DNA from: Pseudeuparius sepicola
Lineage: Eukaryota > Arthropoda > Insecta > Coleoptera > Anthribidae
Assembly: GCA_963920635.1 (NCBI GenBank)
Contig: OY987299.1
Span: 119,723,373 to 119,787,372 of the forward strand
Direction: 5' to 3'
Length of the DNA stretch: 64,000 nucleotides
Shown here: positions 1 to 11,819 of the stretch, in pieces
Numbering within the stretch: the first letter of the stretch is position 1
Layout of the letters: every line of letters begins with the position of its first letter
The notes under the pieces: generated by a model
Database searches by the model: none
Seen by the model: the letters and a program-made list of their open reading frames with translations, nothing else
Told to the model about the DNA's origin: nothing
Translations under genes and position numbers: made by a program

Positions 1-716
1 TAAAAGGCCTGCAACGGAAGGTGCTTTACATCCAACTGACAAGACATAGACTTGTTGCAGTTATTTAATTTGATAGGTAGATATTTGGAAATATGTAGTT
101 TAATCAATAGACGGTTTAAATGTTGTCGTTATTGTCCTGTTATTGTTTTAGAATTTGAGGAGATTACCACGTGTTTGCCCTCAAATCCATGTATTAAGAA
201 ATGTTTAAATAAATGACAATATTTTTTTAATAAAAACAACCAATTTGTTATTCGGTTTAAAACACATTTTTCTGTATGCAGTTATGCAAAAATTTTGTAG
301 TTCTAAAATATATTATAATTTAAGTAAAATTCAATGAAAAGTGAGGAAAAGGATCGTGTGTACTATCCCAAGCATCGTACTAATGAAGTTGCCTTATCTT
401 ACCTTAATAATGGTAATAAAATATTATCTTCTTTTGTAAATCACATTTTTGTCCTTTATTCAGAAATTTGGGCTTACAAAATAACTAGACGTCAATAAAG
501 ATGTCTATCTCACCTTTTATCTATCATGCACCAATAAAATAATAATCTGTAACCATTTAACAGTTTCGGAGAGATATTGATGAAAAACAGAATGTGTTTT
601 ACATATCGAGGTGGAAAACTTTTCACTACAGCCGAGTTAGGTCGACCGAGGCGCCCAGCGCCGAGGTCAGCTATATCCAGAGGCAGCAATGAAACTTCCG
701 CCGAGTTATACCTACA
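1..716. other. AT-rich stretch without recognisable gene
   Basis: I see no conserved coding sequence, RNA gene or delimited repeat here. A 133-codon open frame begins near 577 and runs into the inverted-repeat element at 719-1371; its second half is repeat arm, so I do not treat it as a gene. Confidence 0.5.
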
Positions 717-718
717 TA

Positions 719-1371
719 CAGTGTGTTCATTTGAAAACTGGTCTATCTTTTACTCTTCTATCCCCACAACTCACAACTTATTTAAAATCTTAAATGCTAC
801 CGTGCTTGTGAGAAATCATTTTAAAGGTAATTTTGTCAGGAATGCAGGACCCTTTATTTCTTTAAATAGGTTATTATCTGAAGTTCTTTATTTTATAAGA
901 TCGTTGAGGGAAGGGTATGTTCCTTTACTCAACGATAAGATGTTTGAAGCGAGCACCATTATAGTCCCAAGACAATAAGCTATGTTTTAAAATTTTGCTG
1001 TCACTTTTACAAAAGTTCCTTTTCCGTTACCAACAAAAAAAAAACTTACTGAGTTGTATATTGTTCTCCGATATAACCAAGTGCTGAAAGTAGTCTTTGT
1101 ATCGCAGTTTTTTATTTTCCAATCGATTTCAAAAATCAAACGATCCTGTATTCATTACAAAATTATCTTTAAAATGAGGTATCACAAGTAGTAAGGTAGT
1201 GATATTTAAGACTTTAAAGTTGAGAGTTGAGGGTGGTGGAGGATAGAGGAGTGAGTAAATTGCCATTACATAGTGACTAAAAAAAGACAGGTCTCCGCAA
1301 TTTTTTAAATTTATTTTCATTACTTAAATATTAAGGGCGAATAGTTTGCAAATGAACACACTAACACACTG
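719..1371. mobile_element. 653-bp MITE, Tc1/mariner-like, TA-flanked
   Basis: The left end reads CAGTGTGTTCATTTG and the right end is its inverted copy with an extra GTTAGTGT-type 8-bp duplication. TA lies directly outside both ends (717-718 and 1372-1373), as expected for Tc1/mariner insertion. The arms are imperfect inverted repeats of about 150-240 bp, roughly 719-870 and 1135-1371. There is no transposase, so the element is non-autonomous and its mobilising family is inferred only from the TA and the ends. Confidence 0.75.
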
Positions 1372-1757
1372 TATGCACTATTTTAGTCACAATCAAAAAA
1401 ATGTTGATACAAAAAGTGGTTTATTATATTTATTTGTTTTGACAAAACCTTGTGTTGAAAGATTTTTTTCGCTCTATTATTACGAATAAAAATTGAAGAT
1501 TTATTTACTCAATGGTGCGTATATTTTAAATATAGAGTGTGACCCACTTCAAACCAGACCACACCCATAAAAATTTGTATTTGTGTTTTTTTAACGATAT
1601 GTCATTTTTCTTCTATAGTAATCCACCATTTATTTTTTCATACCGCTTAATTTTTACATTATGGTTTTTGTGTTTAGTTATACCTTTTGACATTACTATT
1701 ATTTGTAATAAAGTAAGTTGCAGTTTTAATTATTGTTGTAGGCAGGTAAAATATATA

Positions 1758-2834
1758 CAGGGTGTTTCTACATTATGGTGCCAACGTAATGACAGATAGA
1801 AAATGTCATTTTGAACAAAAAGTTTCGTATAAAAATGGGTCCTCAAATGCATAATAAGAAAGTTACAGGGTGATGGAACTATAGTTTGTAAAACATCTTT
1901 ATCGCAATAACTTCTACAGAAGTTATGCAATTTAAATGAAACTTGGTGCAATTCTTTAGTAACTCAAGTGCAACAATTTTGTATAAAAACGATTTATTCC
2001 CATCGACCAGAGGCGGAGGGGCGGGGTAGCAAAATGGGTTTCTACTTATAACTTTTTTGAGGTTATCTTTTTGGTCTCGCAGGTTCATCATTTTAGTGCA
2101 TCTTTTTATTTTGCAATAAAAGGATACTCTTGTTCCATAACGATAAAATCAACCGTTTGCGTTGAAATCGGCAAAATGTGCTCCAAAACACATGTTAACT
2201 CCAAAATTCGAAAAATAAAATTGTCAACTACTGCTTTCAAATTTTACAAAATAATTGTACCATTTAAAGTGACAAATAATTCCCTATGAACTATGTATCA
2301 AAAATTTTTTGCTTTTAAAATAGAACTGATTGAACTCGACAAAATTTTGAAATCCATATTTCAGCAAAACCAGTGATGTTGGAATTTTGGAGTTAACAGG
2401 TGTTTTGGGCCACATTTTGCCGATTTCAACGCAAACGGTTGATTTTATCGTTATGAAGCGAGAGTACATTTTTATTTCAAAATAAAAAGATGCACTAAAA
2501 TGATGAACCTGCGAGACCAAAAAGATAACCTCAAAAAAGTTAAGAGTATAAAACCCATTGTGCTACCCCGCCCCTCCGCCTCTGGTCGATGGGAATAAAT
2601 CGTTTTTATACAGAATGGTTGCACTTCAGTTAATAAAGAATTGCGCCAAGTTTCATTTAAATTGCATAACTTTTGTACAAGTTATTGCGATAAAGATGTT
2701 TTTCAAACTATTTTATCACCCTGTAACTTTGTTATTATGCATTTTAGGACCCATGTTTATAGGAAACTTTTTGCTCAAAATAACATTTTCTATCTGTCAT
2801 ATTACGTTGGCACCATAATTTTAGAAACACCCTG
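1758..2834. mobile_element. 1,077-bp foldback element nested in a MITE
   Basis: The ends are CAGGGTGTTTCTA and its inverted copy, with TA outside both (1756-1757 and 2835-2836). The two halves are near-complementary over almost the whole length, so a transcript would fold into a long hairpin. The centre (2048-2543) is a palindromic module that also sits in three other foldbacks of this window. There is no coding potential beyond shadow frames in the arms. Confidence 0.85.
2048..2543. repeat. Shared palindromic core, copy 1
   Basis: The inner module starts with AACTTTTTTGAGGTTATC, carries AATCAACCGTTTGCGTTGAA, and is mirrored after a centre near 2,295. Related modules lie at 24261-24809, 40231-40810 and 57355-57893. 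In this copy the surrounding arms differ from those of the others. Confidence 0.8.
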
Positions 2835-3079
2835 TATAGTTAAATCGCGATTCTCATTGGTTTCTAGAGTTTTTATTGTTCGATATATTTTTTAACAAAA
2901 TTTGGTTCAAGCCCGTTTTAATGGATGCCCAATCCAGTGGCGTAGTCAGAATTTTTATAAAAATATACCTAATATGATTTGTCCAATTTTAACAGAAAAT
3001 ATAATAGTACGCCTTGGTTTTTTAAAATAAAATGTGCCGTTTTGTTTTTGTGTTCCGGTCTGAAGTGGGTCACACTGTA

Positions 3080-3563
3080 TACTTAACATAGTATCAAATT
3101 ATACGGGCCGTATAAAATTTTATTTGAAACACCTCTCTTAAAACATAGCCCACCATTTCACTTTTTAGAACTATATTTTTTCCTCCGTGTCATGCCACGC
3201 CCCGGCGTAATCAATACACCACCACTATACACTAAATAACATGACTAATTGCAAACACTCGCAGAACGTCTTATTAGCACCGCTCTCCGATTACAAATTG
3301 CCACAAAACCATCGTGTTTACAAAACAAATTGCCAGTTAATTATCGAACGTTTTTATTGATCACTAACAGGCGCAAAGTATCTTTAACCCAAGACTCTTG
3401 CACAGGTATGTAAATTAATGGGTGTACTGGGTGTTTCTGGTCAGAAGTCGGTGAAACCGGAAAAATCCTGATTGGGGTTCTAATCGCGCAGGCGACGAAC
3501 AAAAAGTAACCGGTACACGGTAGTATAGGTACCTAGCACAACGAGAGGCGATCATGTGACGCT
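3080..3563. other. Stretch without gene, more complex base composition
   Basis: I find no open frame of note and no repeat end. Around 3190-3400 the composition is more balanced than the surroundings and lacks foldback features, so it may be unique host DNA. I assign no function. Confidence 0.4.
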
Positions 3564-3567
3564 AATT

Positions 3568-3623
3568 CGATGGCTTAAACTGTAAACCAGCTAACTCCAC
3601 TTTTTGGTCAATTTGAGCTAATA
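3568..3623 (+). repeat. Left 56-bp terminal inverted repeat
   Basis: It matches the right copy at 6891-6946 base for base in inverted orientation and contains one GCTAACTCCA motif. Confidence 0.9.
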
Positions 3624-4186
3624 GTGCCATCTTTTAAAGGCCATCTGAGTGCATCCTCTGATAAATTTGCTAACTCCAGAAAAATTTCTCAACCTTGATA
3701 TTTTACCTCACGTATAACAGCTAACTCCATGACGCAAATTGGCAACAGTGCAAACCGTCTATCTCCCCGCTCCAACGGTCATTTGTGTTTACAACACACT
3801 GCGCGTAGCACATAGTTTCGTAATTCGCTTGTTTTTTCCTAAATTTCGGGTTCAGACTGCAATTTTGGTTTACTAAACTATTACCTTGTTTATTAGTGAC
3901 GTAAGGGTAAGTGTTTTTATCGCCTACGATATGACTTAGTAATTAGTTTTCTTTGGGTTTGCTTAGTTTTGATAAATTTGGAGTTAGCTGCTTTTTACCT
4001 TAACTATTATAATCAATAGAATGGTAGAATGTGGATTTAGCGGGTATTCACTTGAACAAATTCCCTCTACTCTTTATCTATAATAATTATTAATTAGGTA
4101 CTTAGAGTTTGCTATTTATTTTAACTACCTACTAAATTTAGACATTTTGTCCTGTATAGGTGAACAAGATACAAAAAAGTATTAAA

Positions 4187-6473
4187 ATGATGTCCCGCTC
4201 CAAAAAAATGTTATTATTAGCACTGCAATGTAATGATTCTGCGCCTAGTGAAAATAATATTACTTTAATTGACCAATTAGAAAATGATCCCAATTTTATA
4301 AATACGTTGCCAGTTGTATTTGATGACAATGAAGAAAATTCTCAAGAACTACAGGCAAATGGCCTAAATGAAGGTGAAAATATTATTGTAGAAGAAGGAC
4401 TGATCGACAATGTTAATGTTACCTATACAAACCCGCTAGAAGATAATATTGTGCTTTCCGTACATCATGATGAAGGTGTAATGTTTACCGAACAGCCATC
4501 CAACCTGCTTACATTTGATGAAAGAAGTTCTGCCAGCTGCGATTTTCAAGAAATACATTCTCAAGAGATAAATTACACTTTACAAGAAAATCCTACTATA
4601 GAAAATGACACCGAATTTAGTGATGAAACTAGTGAGCATGATCAATACTTGATGTCCAGTCCAGTGAATAATAATAATGCAGATAAAGCTAAGAGTCCTC
4701 TTGTAGATTATTCAGACCACTCTGATTCTAGCTGTGAATTAAGCGAAGAAGAAAGTAAGGGGAAAAGGAAAAGAAGAAAAAGATGTTGTGTGGACAAATC
4801 TACTTGGGTTTACGAAGAAAACCGGAGAAAACGAGAGAGAGGTCAAGAGTATTATGGGAGAAAGAAAAAGGAGAATGGATGGGATAATGAAGTCAAGAGA
4901 CCAGCCAAAAGTATCTTAGAAAGATGTAAGTGTCCGGAAAAACAGAGAAGTATTCTTCGTTGTAGTGTTATAACAGAAGAAGACAGACAAAATATTTTTA
5001 AAAGTTTTTGGAGTATGACATGGGGAGAAAAGAAAATATATGTTGACAGTTTAGTTCAGATTAAGCCAACTAATCGCCACCGGGACAGGAAAGATCCAGC
5101 CGTTTCAAGAAGAGATTGTACTGTCTTCTACAATTTACGCAAAGGAGAAGAGTTAGTTAGAGTTTGTAAAACGATGTTCTTGAATACGCTGTGCATCGGC
5201 AAGTGGTGTGTAAAACAATGGAAAGAAAAAAGAATTAATAAAGATAAGGAAGAGAAAAAAGAAGAGGAAGAAGCAAATGAGCAAGTGCCTGGGAAAATGA
5301 GAAAGGATAAACCTTACACTGAAGAAAATAAAGCTCTACATGATTTTTTTGGTAGTTTACCAACTATGGAGTCGCACTATTGTCGTAAATCGTCTGACAA
5401 AACCTACTTGCTACCAGAATGGCCATCAAAAAGATCACTGTTTAACTTTTATGTAAACAGTTGGTGTAAAGATCATAATGTCAAACCTTTGTCTGTGTGT
5501 AAATTTAATAATGTTATGGATATGAAAAACATTTCATTATTCCAACCAAAGAAAGATCAATGTCAAATCTGCTATTCACATAAGTTAGGACAGTATCCCA
5601 ACGACAAACACGCAGTACACATTGAAAAGAAAGATGAAGCTCGACAAGAAAAGCAGACTGACAAAGAATCCGATGACTTCGTTTATACCATGGATCTTCA
5701 AGCTGTTCTCTTGGCACCACGCTCAAATGTCTCAAGTTTGTACTACAAAACTAAATTGTGCATCCATAACTTGTGCTTTTTTGACTTGAAATCGAAACAA
5801 GGATCATGTTTTTTATGGAACGAGACTGAAGGCGGGCTAAATGCACAAGAATTTGCCACAATTGTCGTGAAGTTTCTATCTGATCAAGTTATGCCACAAT
5901 TAGTTGGAAGCAATCGCAATCAAAAAATTATACTCTACAGCGACGGCTGTACATACCAGAATCGAAACGCCGTGATGACTAATGCTCTACAAAATTTTTC
6001 CATCGTCAATAATGTCATCATAGAACAAAAATTCTTAGAAGTGGGCCATACTCAAATGGAGGCGGACGCATTGCATGCTGCAATAGAGAGACAATTGAAA
6101 AATAAAATAATTAACATTCCGGCAGAATACATCGAAGTTTGCAAAAAGGCCAGAAGAGAACCAGAGCCTTATTCGGTTTTCTATCTTACTCACGAGGACT
6201 TTAAAACGTTTGATAATGTGCAATTTTACAAATCTATTCGACCTGGAAAACGAACGGGTGATCCTAAGGTAAGTTTATTTCATTGTATTGTTGATTTTTC
6301 AATACGGAATTTTTCAGGTCACCGATATTCGCGCATTGCAATATAGTCCCAACGGCGAAGTTTCGTTTAAACTGAGGTTTCGTGATGATTGGGCAGTGTT
6401 ACCGCAAAGAAGGGATAAACAAATATTACCAAAAACTTTTGAGGAATTGTCGAATTACATGCCAGTCGTCTGA
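4187..6473 (+). CDS. Transposase-like protein, DUF7869 family, two exons
   Basis: The joined exons (4187-6268 and 6318-6473) give about 745 residues. The N-terminal third is acidic and low-complexity, then a Lys/Arg-rich stretch follows. Blocks known from widespread uncharacterised insect and cnidarian proteins come in order: a TEEDRQNIFKSFW region, CKTMFLNTL, ESHYCRK, and PKKDQCQIC with paired cysteines. The probable RNase-H-like catalytic core then has YTMDLQAVL, IILYSDGCTYQN and GHTQMEADALHAAIE, supplying candidate acidic and His residues. The likely role is cutting and joining at the 56-bp ends. I chose ATG 4187 because the frame's upstream opening begins with GTG; a TATAG just before 4160 could instead be a splice acceptor for an unseen first exon. 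The transposase role is inferred from the terminal repeats and these motifs; the DUF7869 assignment is from memory of motif patterns. Confidence 0.8.
6269..6317 (+). other. 49-bp intron in the transposase gene
   Basis: It starts GTAAGT and ends TTTTTCAG after a pyrimidine-rich tract, in phase 0. Reading through it would add a foreign tail and a stop; removing it joins the conserved C-terminal sequence beginning VTDIRALQY. Confidence 0.8.
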
Positions 6474-6568
6474 AAATAAAGAAAAAGAAGTACGATGATT
6501 TACAAGAACTTAAACGTGTTATTCCTTGTGATTACCACAATTACTATGATAATATACCATATGAATAA
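6474..6568 (+). other. Possible frameshifted C-terminal tail of the transposase
   Basis: Just past the stop at 6471-6473, a different frame reads on from a lysine-rich start (KIKKKKYDDLQELKRV) to DYHNYYDNIPYE before its own stop at about 6568. The composition matches the gene. This could be the family's true C-terminus lost by a one-base indel or reached by unseen splicing. Comparison with intact relatives would decide. Confidence 0.5.
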
Positions 6569-6890
6569 AAAATCAATATATCAATATCAATACATCTTCC
6601 ACTTTACATGGGAAAAATTACCATTATTATTAGTGTTGTTTATCATTATTATATTAAAAAGTGTCTAACTCCAAAAACTAAGTTTTATTTGATTAGTGAA
6701 AAACTGCTAACTCCATAATTTCCATATAGAAATTACCTGAATGAAGATTTTATATATCTTTTATTCTGATATGATGCATTAACTAAAATTTTACTATGAC
6801 AACACTTTTCAATAACAGTTTTTGGGATTGAACAAAATAAACGTGTTTTAAGCGCGCCCTGTAAAATTAACATTTTTGGAGTTATTATTA

Positions 6891-6946
6891 TATTAGCTCA
6901 AATTGACCAAAAAGTGGAGTTAGCTGGTTTACAGTTTAAGCCATCG
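6891..6946 (-). repeat. Right 56-bp terminal inverted repeat
   Basis: Inverted, identical partner of 3568-3623; ends GCCATCG next to AATT. Confidence 0.9.
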
Positions 6947-6950
6947 AATT

Positions 6951-7414
6951 ATTACATAGAGATGATCTATTATATAATGAGAAAAAATAGTCCATCTTCT
7001 TACAGTGGGGACATGTGATAAAATTAAAAAAGACTCCACAAACAGTTTATATTCTCAAAAAGAAAAACTGTACATGTTTCAAACCACTAAGGGTTCATCT
7101 TCAGCAGCGAAAAATCATTAAAGTGAAGTATACAAAGCTTCCAAGCATATTTAAAAAAAAATATATGCATTATCAAAATTCGTAGGAAAACCTTAAAAGT
7201 TAAGTGGAGTCAAATTGTAACCATAAAAACCCAAAATTAAAAATTAAAAGCCACCAAAAAGCTTTAGTAAAAGATCATAAAATTCTTCAAAAACAAGCCT
7301 CACTTTAAGCACCCGGTAAACCAATAAATCTATTTCGTCAACTTGTAACGCGAACGTTTTGGGGTTCCAAAGAACCAAAAAAGCATTATTTTATTAAAAA
7401 ATCTTTTTAACAAT
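6951..7414. other. AT-rich stretch without gene
   Basis: No coding signal and no delimited repeat. It separates the DUF7869 transposon from the next foldback. Confidence 0.45.
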
Positions 7415-8616
7415 CAGGTCACCATGACAGAAAATGTCAAAATAAGGGCACTTCTTCATATATTTTTTTCTCCTAGGGGCCATAGCTTTTTTTATACAGA
7501 GCGTAGAAGTTTGGAGAAAAATACACATATTTCTTAGTATTTCTAGAAGTATACGAGATATTTTCTTCAAACTTGGCGTGTCACATGAGCAGATGAGCCG
7601 TCAAACTTAAGATTGACATGATGCTTCTGAGGCTCCCAGTTGCGGAGATACAGGGTGTTAGTAAAATTAATTAGTTCAGAAAAATATGAATACCTTGTAT
7701 AATCGCATTTTTTTAATTTGTTTTGAGTGGTGAATAGAATGGTTAACAAAAAGTATGTCTTAGTATTTTTTCATATTCGCAGCCGTTTCTTAATTATTTT
7801 TAAAGAACGGCAACGCTGCAGTGAACAATAGTCACTTTAAGAATAAATCTAGCGAACTGTGGATGTCAATTAAACTTTATTTAACAAAATACAAAAGCAA
7901 AAACAATAATAAAAGAAACGTATTGCTATTAGAAAATTAAATTATTAAATGTTCGAAATGACCGCCGTCTCTTTCAATACACGCAACTATGCGTTTCCGC
8001 ATGTTTATTATTGCCATTCGCAAGTCCATAGCAAAAGTGCATATCAGTCAATTCTTCAAATGAAAATATAATTTTTCAAAATATTGATACTAAGGTGCAA
8101 AGTTGGCAGCCAAATGATTCAAATAATGCCAAGTTTAATTGACATCCACAGATTGTTACATTTATTCTTAAAGTGACTTTTTTATTGCAGCATTGCCGTT
8201 CTTTGAAAATAATTAAAAAACGGCTGAGAATATGAAAAAATACTGAGATACTTTTTGTTAACCATTGAATTTGCCATTTAAAACAAATTTAAAAAATGCG
8301 ATTATACAGGGTATTCATATTTTTCTGAACTAATTAATTTTAATAACACCCTGTATCTCCGCAACTGAGGGCCTCACAAGCTTCATATTAACCTTAACTT
8401 TGACAACTCATCCGCTCATGTGACACGCCAAGTTTGAAGAAAATATCTCGTATACTTCTAGAGATACTAAGAAATATGTGTATTTTTCTCTAAATTTCTA
8501 CGCTCTGTATAAAAAAACTATGGCCCGTAGGAGAAAAAAATATATGAAGAAGTGCCCTTATTTTGACTCCAAGAATACGTGGTTTCATTTTTGACCATCA
8601 GTTTAGTTACACCCTG
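7415..8616. mobile_element. 1.2-kb foldback with transposase remnant
   Basis: Inverted arms of about 450-490 bp (about 7420-7885 and 8125-8616) share long runs, such as ATATCTCGTATACTTCTAGA on both strands. The right end is ACACCCTG followed by TA. The left end is decayed and its boundary is approximate. Between the arms is a fragment of Tc1/mariner-type transposase on the minus strand, which points to the element's autonomous ancestor. Confidence 0.75.
7937..8025 (-). pseudogene. Tc1/mariner (IS630-type) transposase C-terminal fragment
   Basis: The frame reads MRKRIVACIERDGGHFEHL before a stop at 7937-7939. A basic helix followed by C-I-x(3)-GGHFEHL is the usual C-terminus of a large group of insect IS630/Tc1/mariner transposases. 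No catalytic core remains. It lies between the arms of the foldback, so it is most simply what is left of the element's own gene. Confidence 0.7.
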
Positions 8617-8618
8617 TA

Positions 8619-9485
8619 TAGATTGGAGATAATAGAGATTTACTATGTAGGGGAATTCGGGACTAGTTGACTTGCGGTTAGAGCACTACGTATTGTGTTG
8701 AATGCTAATCAACTGAATCACTGAGAGTGTCAAATCCAGAAACATCTCTGGTAAGTAATTATTTTTATTCTAATAAATTATGGTACAGTGTTCTTTTAAT
8801 TTTGTTTTATGTATTTCTACAAATATTTTATGAAAGTATGTTCGGTTACCTACGATTTAAGTTTCAGTGTTTGTACGGATGATTCTGAGTTTTGCCGTTG
8901 AGGCCATAACACTGTGTTCACGTGGTACGGACCTTCTTGACTAACTACATGTAGGGTTAGTTGACTAATAGTCTAATAACCCCAGCACATGTGCTTTGTC
9001 AACTAATCCCATGCAATTTTTCTACTGGCTTCGTTGATTATTTCTAAAACTGGCGAAGATAGTTGTAACAACATTCGTAAGAGGGGTACCTAATCCTACC
9101 TGTCCGATTAAAGAATTTAGCACGTCTATAATTTACTGTTTGTAGAAAATATTATTAATATTGCTTGGTCAGTTTTAGATACATTCAACCATTCCAGACT
9201 TTTCTAACAGCCTACGTTAAGTAATATACATACGGGGTGACAATTTGAAAACTTACCACCCCCCATATCTCAGAAAATAAAATAGGTATTTTCAAAAATC
9301 AGAATCCGTTTCGGTAATACGGAGGGGGAACCACAATGACGTATTTGGCGACTCACCCCCTCCAACCCCCTACGCCACAGCCACCTCAATTTTAAAATCT
9401 CAAATGGCAACACCCTATGTGTGGTATGTCGTTGGAAATCTCTAAAAAATGCTTTCCAATAATACCAAATAGTAGTAGATATATT
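8619..9485. other. Stretch without gene; repeated TTAGTTGAC-type words
   Basis: Between about 8650 and 9015 the words TTAGTTGAC and GTCAACTAA recur in both orientations, which may mark a decayed element. From about 9230 to 9420 a segment starting ACGGGGTGACAATTTG looks like one end of an incomplete repeat. Neither can be delimited. Confidence 0.4.
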
Positions 9486-10234
9486 TGGACTAGTAGTTTT
9501 AGCGCAGATATTATTTTACGAGCAGTTCGACTAGTTATAAACCAAGGTAGGAGTGTGAACAGCGTTGCAAAAGATTTTTTAATTCCCCAAAAAACACTTG
9601 ATTGCTACGTCAAAGAAGCCAAACCGAAAAATGAACAGGTTATTTCAACGGACGGCAAATTTTTTCGTCGAAATCGCCATAGCAACGGCCCAAAACCCGG
9701 ATAGAATAATTGCACGACGTGGTTTTAAGCAGATCGGGAAACTTAAGTCTGCCGAAAGAGGTAGGCCTACGTACCCTGGTCACCCTTACTGTTTCAGTTT
9801 CTGCTGGTGGAATAGTATATTTCATTACGAGTCTGGAAATAAAGATTTTTCCGTGCGCGCGTGATAAATTCCCGTGTGAGGCGCAGCCGAACACGGGAAG
9901 TCATGCAAGCACGGAAAAATCTATTTCTGGACATGTAATGAACGATATTTTTTTATTATACTTCTTTGAAAACTGAAACTTAAAACATTTTATCGGCATA
10001 TTATAATAAATTTAATTGACAAAAAATAAACAATGCAGACAATATAGTGTTTGGTATGTATGATGCGTTTCCATGGTTACTCTCAAATTATTTCAAAGGT
10101 GCTTTGTTGTAAATTAGTTATTGTCAGATAAGGTGAATAAAACGTCAAAAATATTACAGAAATGTATGTAAATATTGAAACACTTTCGAATTAAAATACA
10201 AAATAGGTACATGTTAAAAATATCAGACAACATA

Positions 10235-10602
10235 CAGTGTGACCCATTTGTTTTGGGGTCAGTCTGTAAAAAGTGTATCAATCGTGCGATTTGGCTGATT
10301 TTTTTTTTAAATTGTAGAGCTCGATGAACTGCACATTTTGAACAAAAATTGCCTGGTTCGCATAAAATCCAAAGCCTACTATGACCGTTTTTATGAGCAA
10401 AATTTTAAGAAACCATATTAGCGTTTTTTTTTGAAAAAATCTGTGTGCGCCAATGGATTGAGCACCCCTCGAAATGGGTATGTACAAAATTTCATCAAAA
10501 TATTTCAAGTAATAACGATTTTGTAGAAAAATTAAAAATGCAGCCAAGGTACGTCTTTATTTTCAAAAATTCAAAGTTGGCCATGGAAAATAATTGAATT
10601 GT
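10235..10602 (+). repeat. Left 368-bp terminal inverted repeat of the mariner
   Basis: Inverted partner of 11820-12187; no differences are visible over the shared open-frame region. Confidence 0.85.
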
Positions 10603-10651
10603 AATAATACAACCTTATGCTTATAAACACAAAACATAAAAACAATTAAAA

Positions 10652-11742
10652 TTATAAAATTTTTGTAACTTCTACCAAGCCTCCATTTTCTACAATGCAT
10701 TTGTCGTTCCTCTTGCGTACATTCAAAATTACATTTCGTATTTGCTGTGGAGTAATTTCCTCACAACTACGGTTTATCCTAGCTTGCAGTTCTTGTAAAT
10801 TATGGGGTCTTGACTTATAAACATTTTGCTTAAGTGTACCCCAAAGAAAAAAATCTAAAGGAGTTAAGTCCGGAGATCTCGGTGGCCACTCACAGAAAGG
10901 ACTATTTCGCCCTATCCAACAGTTTTCAAAATTATTATCTAGCCAGTTTCTGATTAAACGAGCATTATGAATAGGACTGCCATCTAACTGTAACTTTAAA
11001 TTTAAACGGTATCTTAATGGTAACTCATCTAAAGCATTTCTAAATTCAATTTCTAGAAAATTCAAGAAGCCAGCCGCATTCAAATTCCCTTCAAAGAAAA
11101 ATGGGCCAATTATTCTGTCGCGTAGTATTCCACACCAAACGTTAATTTTTTGTGAATATTGTCTCCTTGCATTTATTATAAACTCTGGATTTTCAGCTGA
11201 CCAGTGACGGCAGTTTTGACTTGATACTACACCATTTGTAGTAAACGTGGCTTCGTCGGTGAATAAAATTTCATTTAAAAAGTTGCCATTATGGAGATAT
11301 TCACCTTGCAGCCAATAGCAAAATTCTAATCTTCTCTCCTCATCTCCTGGTTCCAGGGTGTGCAAAAATTTTGGCTTAAACGGTTTTATTTTGTTTTGTC
11401 TCAAACATCTCCTTATACTCTCTCTGGGTATATGAAGGTCTAAACTAGCCGTTCGAACACTATTTCGAGGATTGTCACTAAAGTATTGCAGAATTTGATT
11501 GTTATTTTCAACAAGTCCACGGCGTCCATTTTGCCTAGTTTTTAATAAATTTTTAGAAATCGATCCAGTTTCATCAAAAATATTGTTTATACGTTGTACA
11601 GTACTTCGACTCTGTCGTTGTACAGTACTGATCTACCTGGGTGTCTATTGTTAAATTCGGCCGCAGCTTCTGCTGCCGAGCGCTCGTTGTCGCCCACGAG
11701 TCGAACAATTTCTATTTTGTCTCTTATGCTTAAATATTCCAT
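10652..11742 (-). pseudogene. Tc1/mariner (IS630-type) transposase, one frameshift
   Basis: The start is ATG at 11740-11742 (MEYLSIRDKIEIVRL), giving an N-terminal helix-turn-helix. The frame is lost near 11630-11640, in a spot where the 14-mer CGTTGTACAGTACT occurs twice 24 bp apart (11592 and 11616). The second frame is open from STVQRINNIFDETGS through the core to the stop at 10652. Catalytic motifs are visible: FTDEATF (first Asp), LQLDGSPIHN (second), and SPDLTPLDFFLWG (third), with 42 residues between the second and third by my count. The C-terminus NGGLVEVTKIL is typical. The enzyme would excise the element and insert it at TA. Only the frameshift and the 24-bp duplication argue against function. 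Confidence 0.88.
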
Positions 11743-11819
11743 AATTATGATAATTAATTGTATTGAGCACAAACAATTTCTGAACTCAATTTAGACAGTT
11801 TGACACTTAATAAAAGTAA

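Larger units (their letters stand above)
1535..3077. mobile_element. MITE with GTGACCCACTT ends, interrupted by a foldback
   Basis: The left end GAGTGTGACCCACTTC and the inverted right end (CAGTGTGACCCACTTC) are each flanked by TA. Without the inserted foldback (1758-2834) the element is about 460 bp and non-coding. Its first dozen bases resemble the ends of the mariner at 10235-12187, which suggests mobilisation by a related transposase; that link is inference. Confidence 0.7.
3568..6946 (+). mobile_element. Complete 3.4-kb DNA transposon with DUF7869-type transposase
   Basis: Terminal inverted repeats of 56 bp are identical by eye (3568-3623 and 6891-6946), starting CGATGGCTTAAACTGTAAAC. 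AATT flanks both ends (3564-3567 and 6947-6950) and could be a 4-bp target duplication; because AATT is palindromic it could also be part of the repeat. A motif GCTAACTCCA recurs in the subterminal DNA near 3590, 3669, 3721 and 3980 on the left and 6665, 6707 and 6920 on the right. One spliced transposase gene fills the centre. Identical ends and an open reading frame suggest a recent insertion. Confidence 0.85.

Noticed and set aside
577..978. 133-codon open frame on the plus strand
   Set aside because: From 719 on it runs through the arm of a TA-flanked MITE, and the opposite arm gives a mirrored shadow frame. No domain or codon bias.
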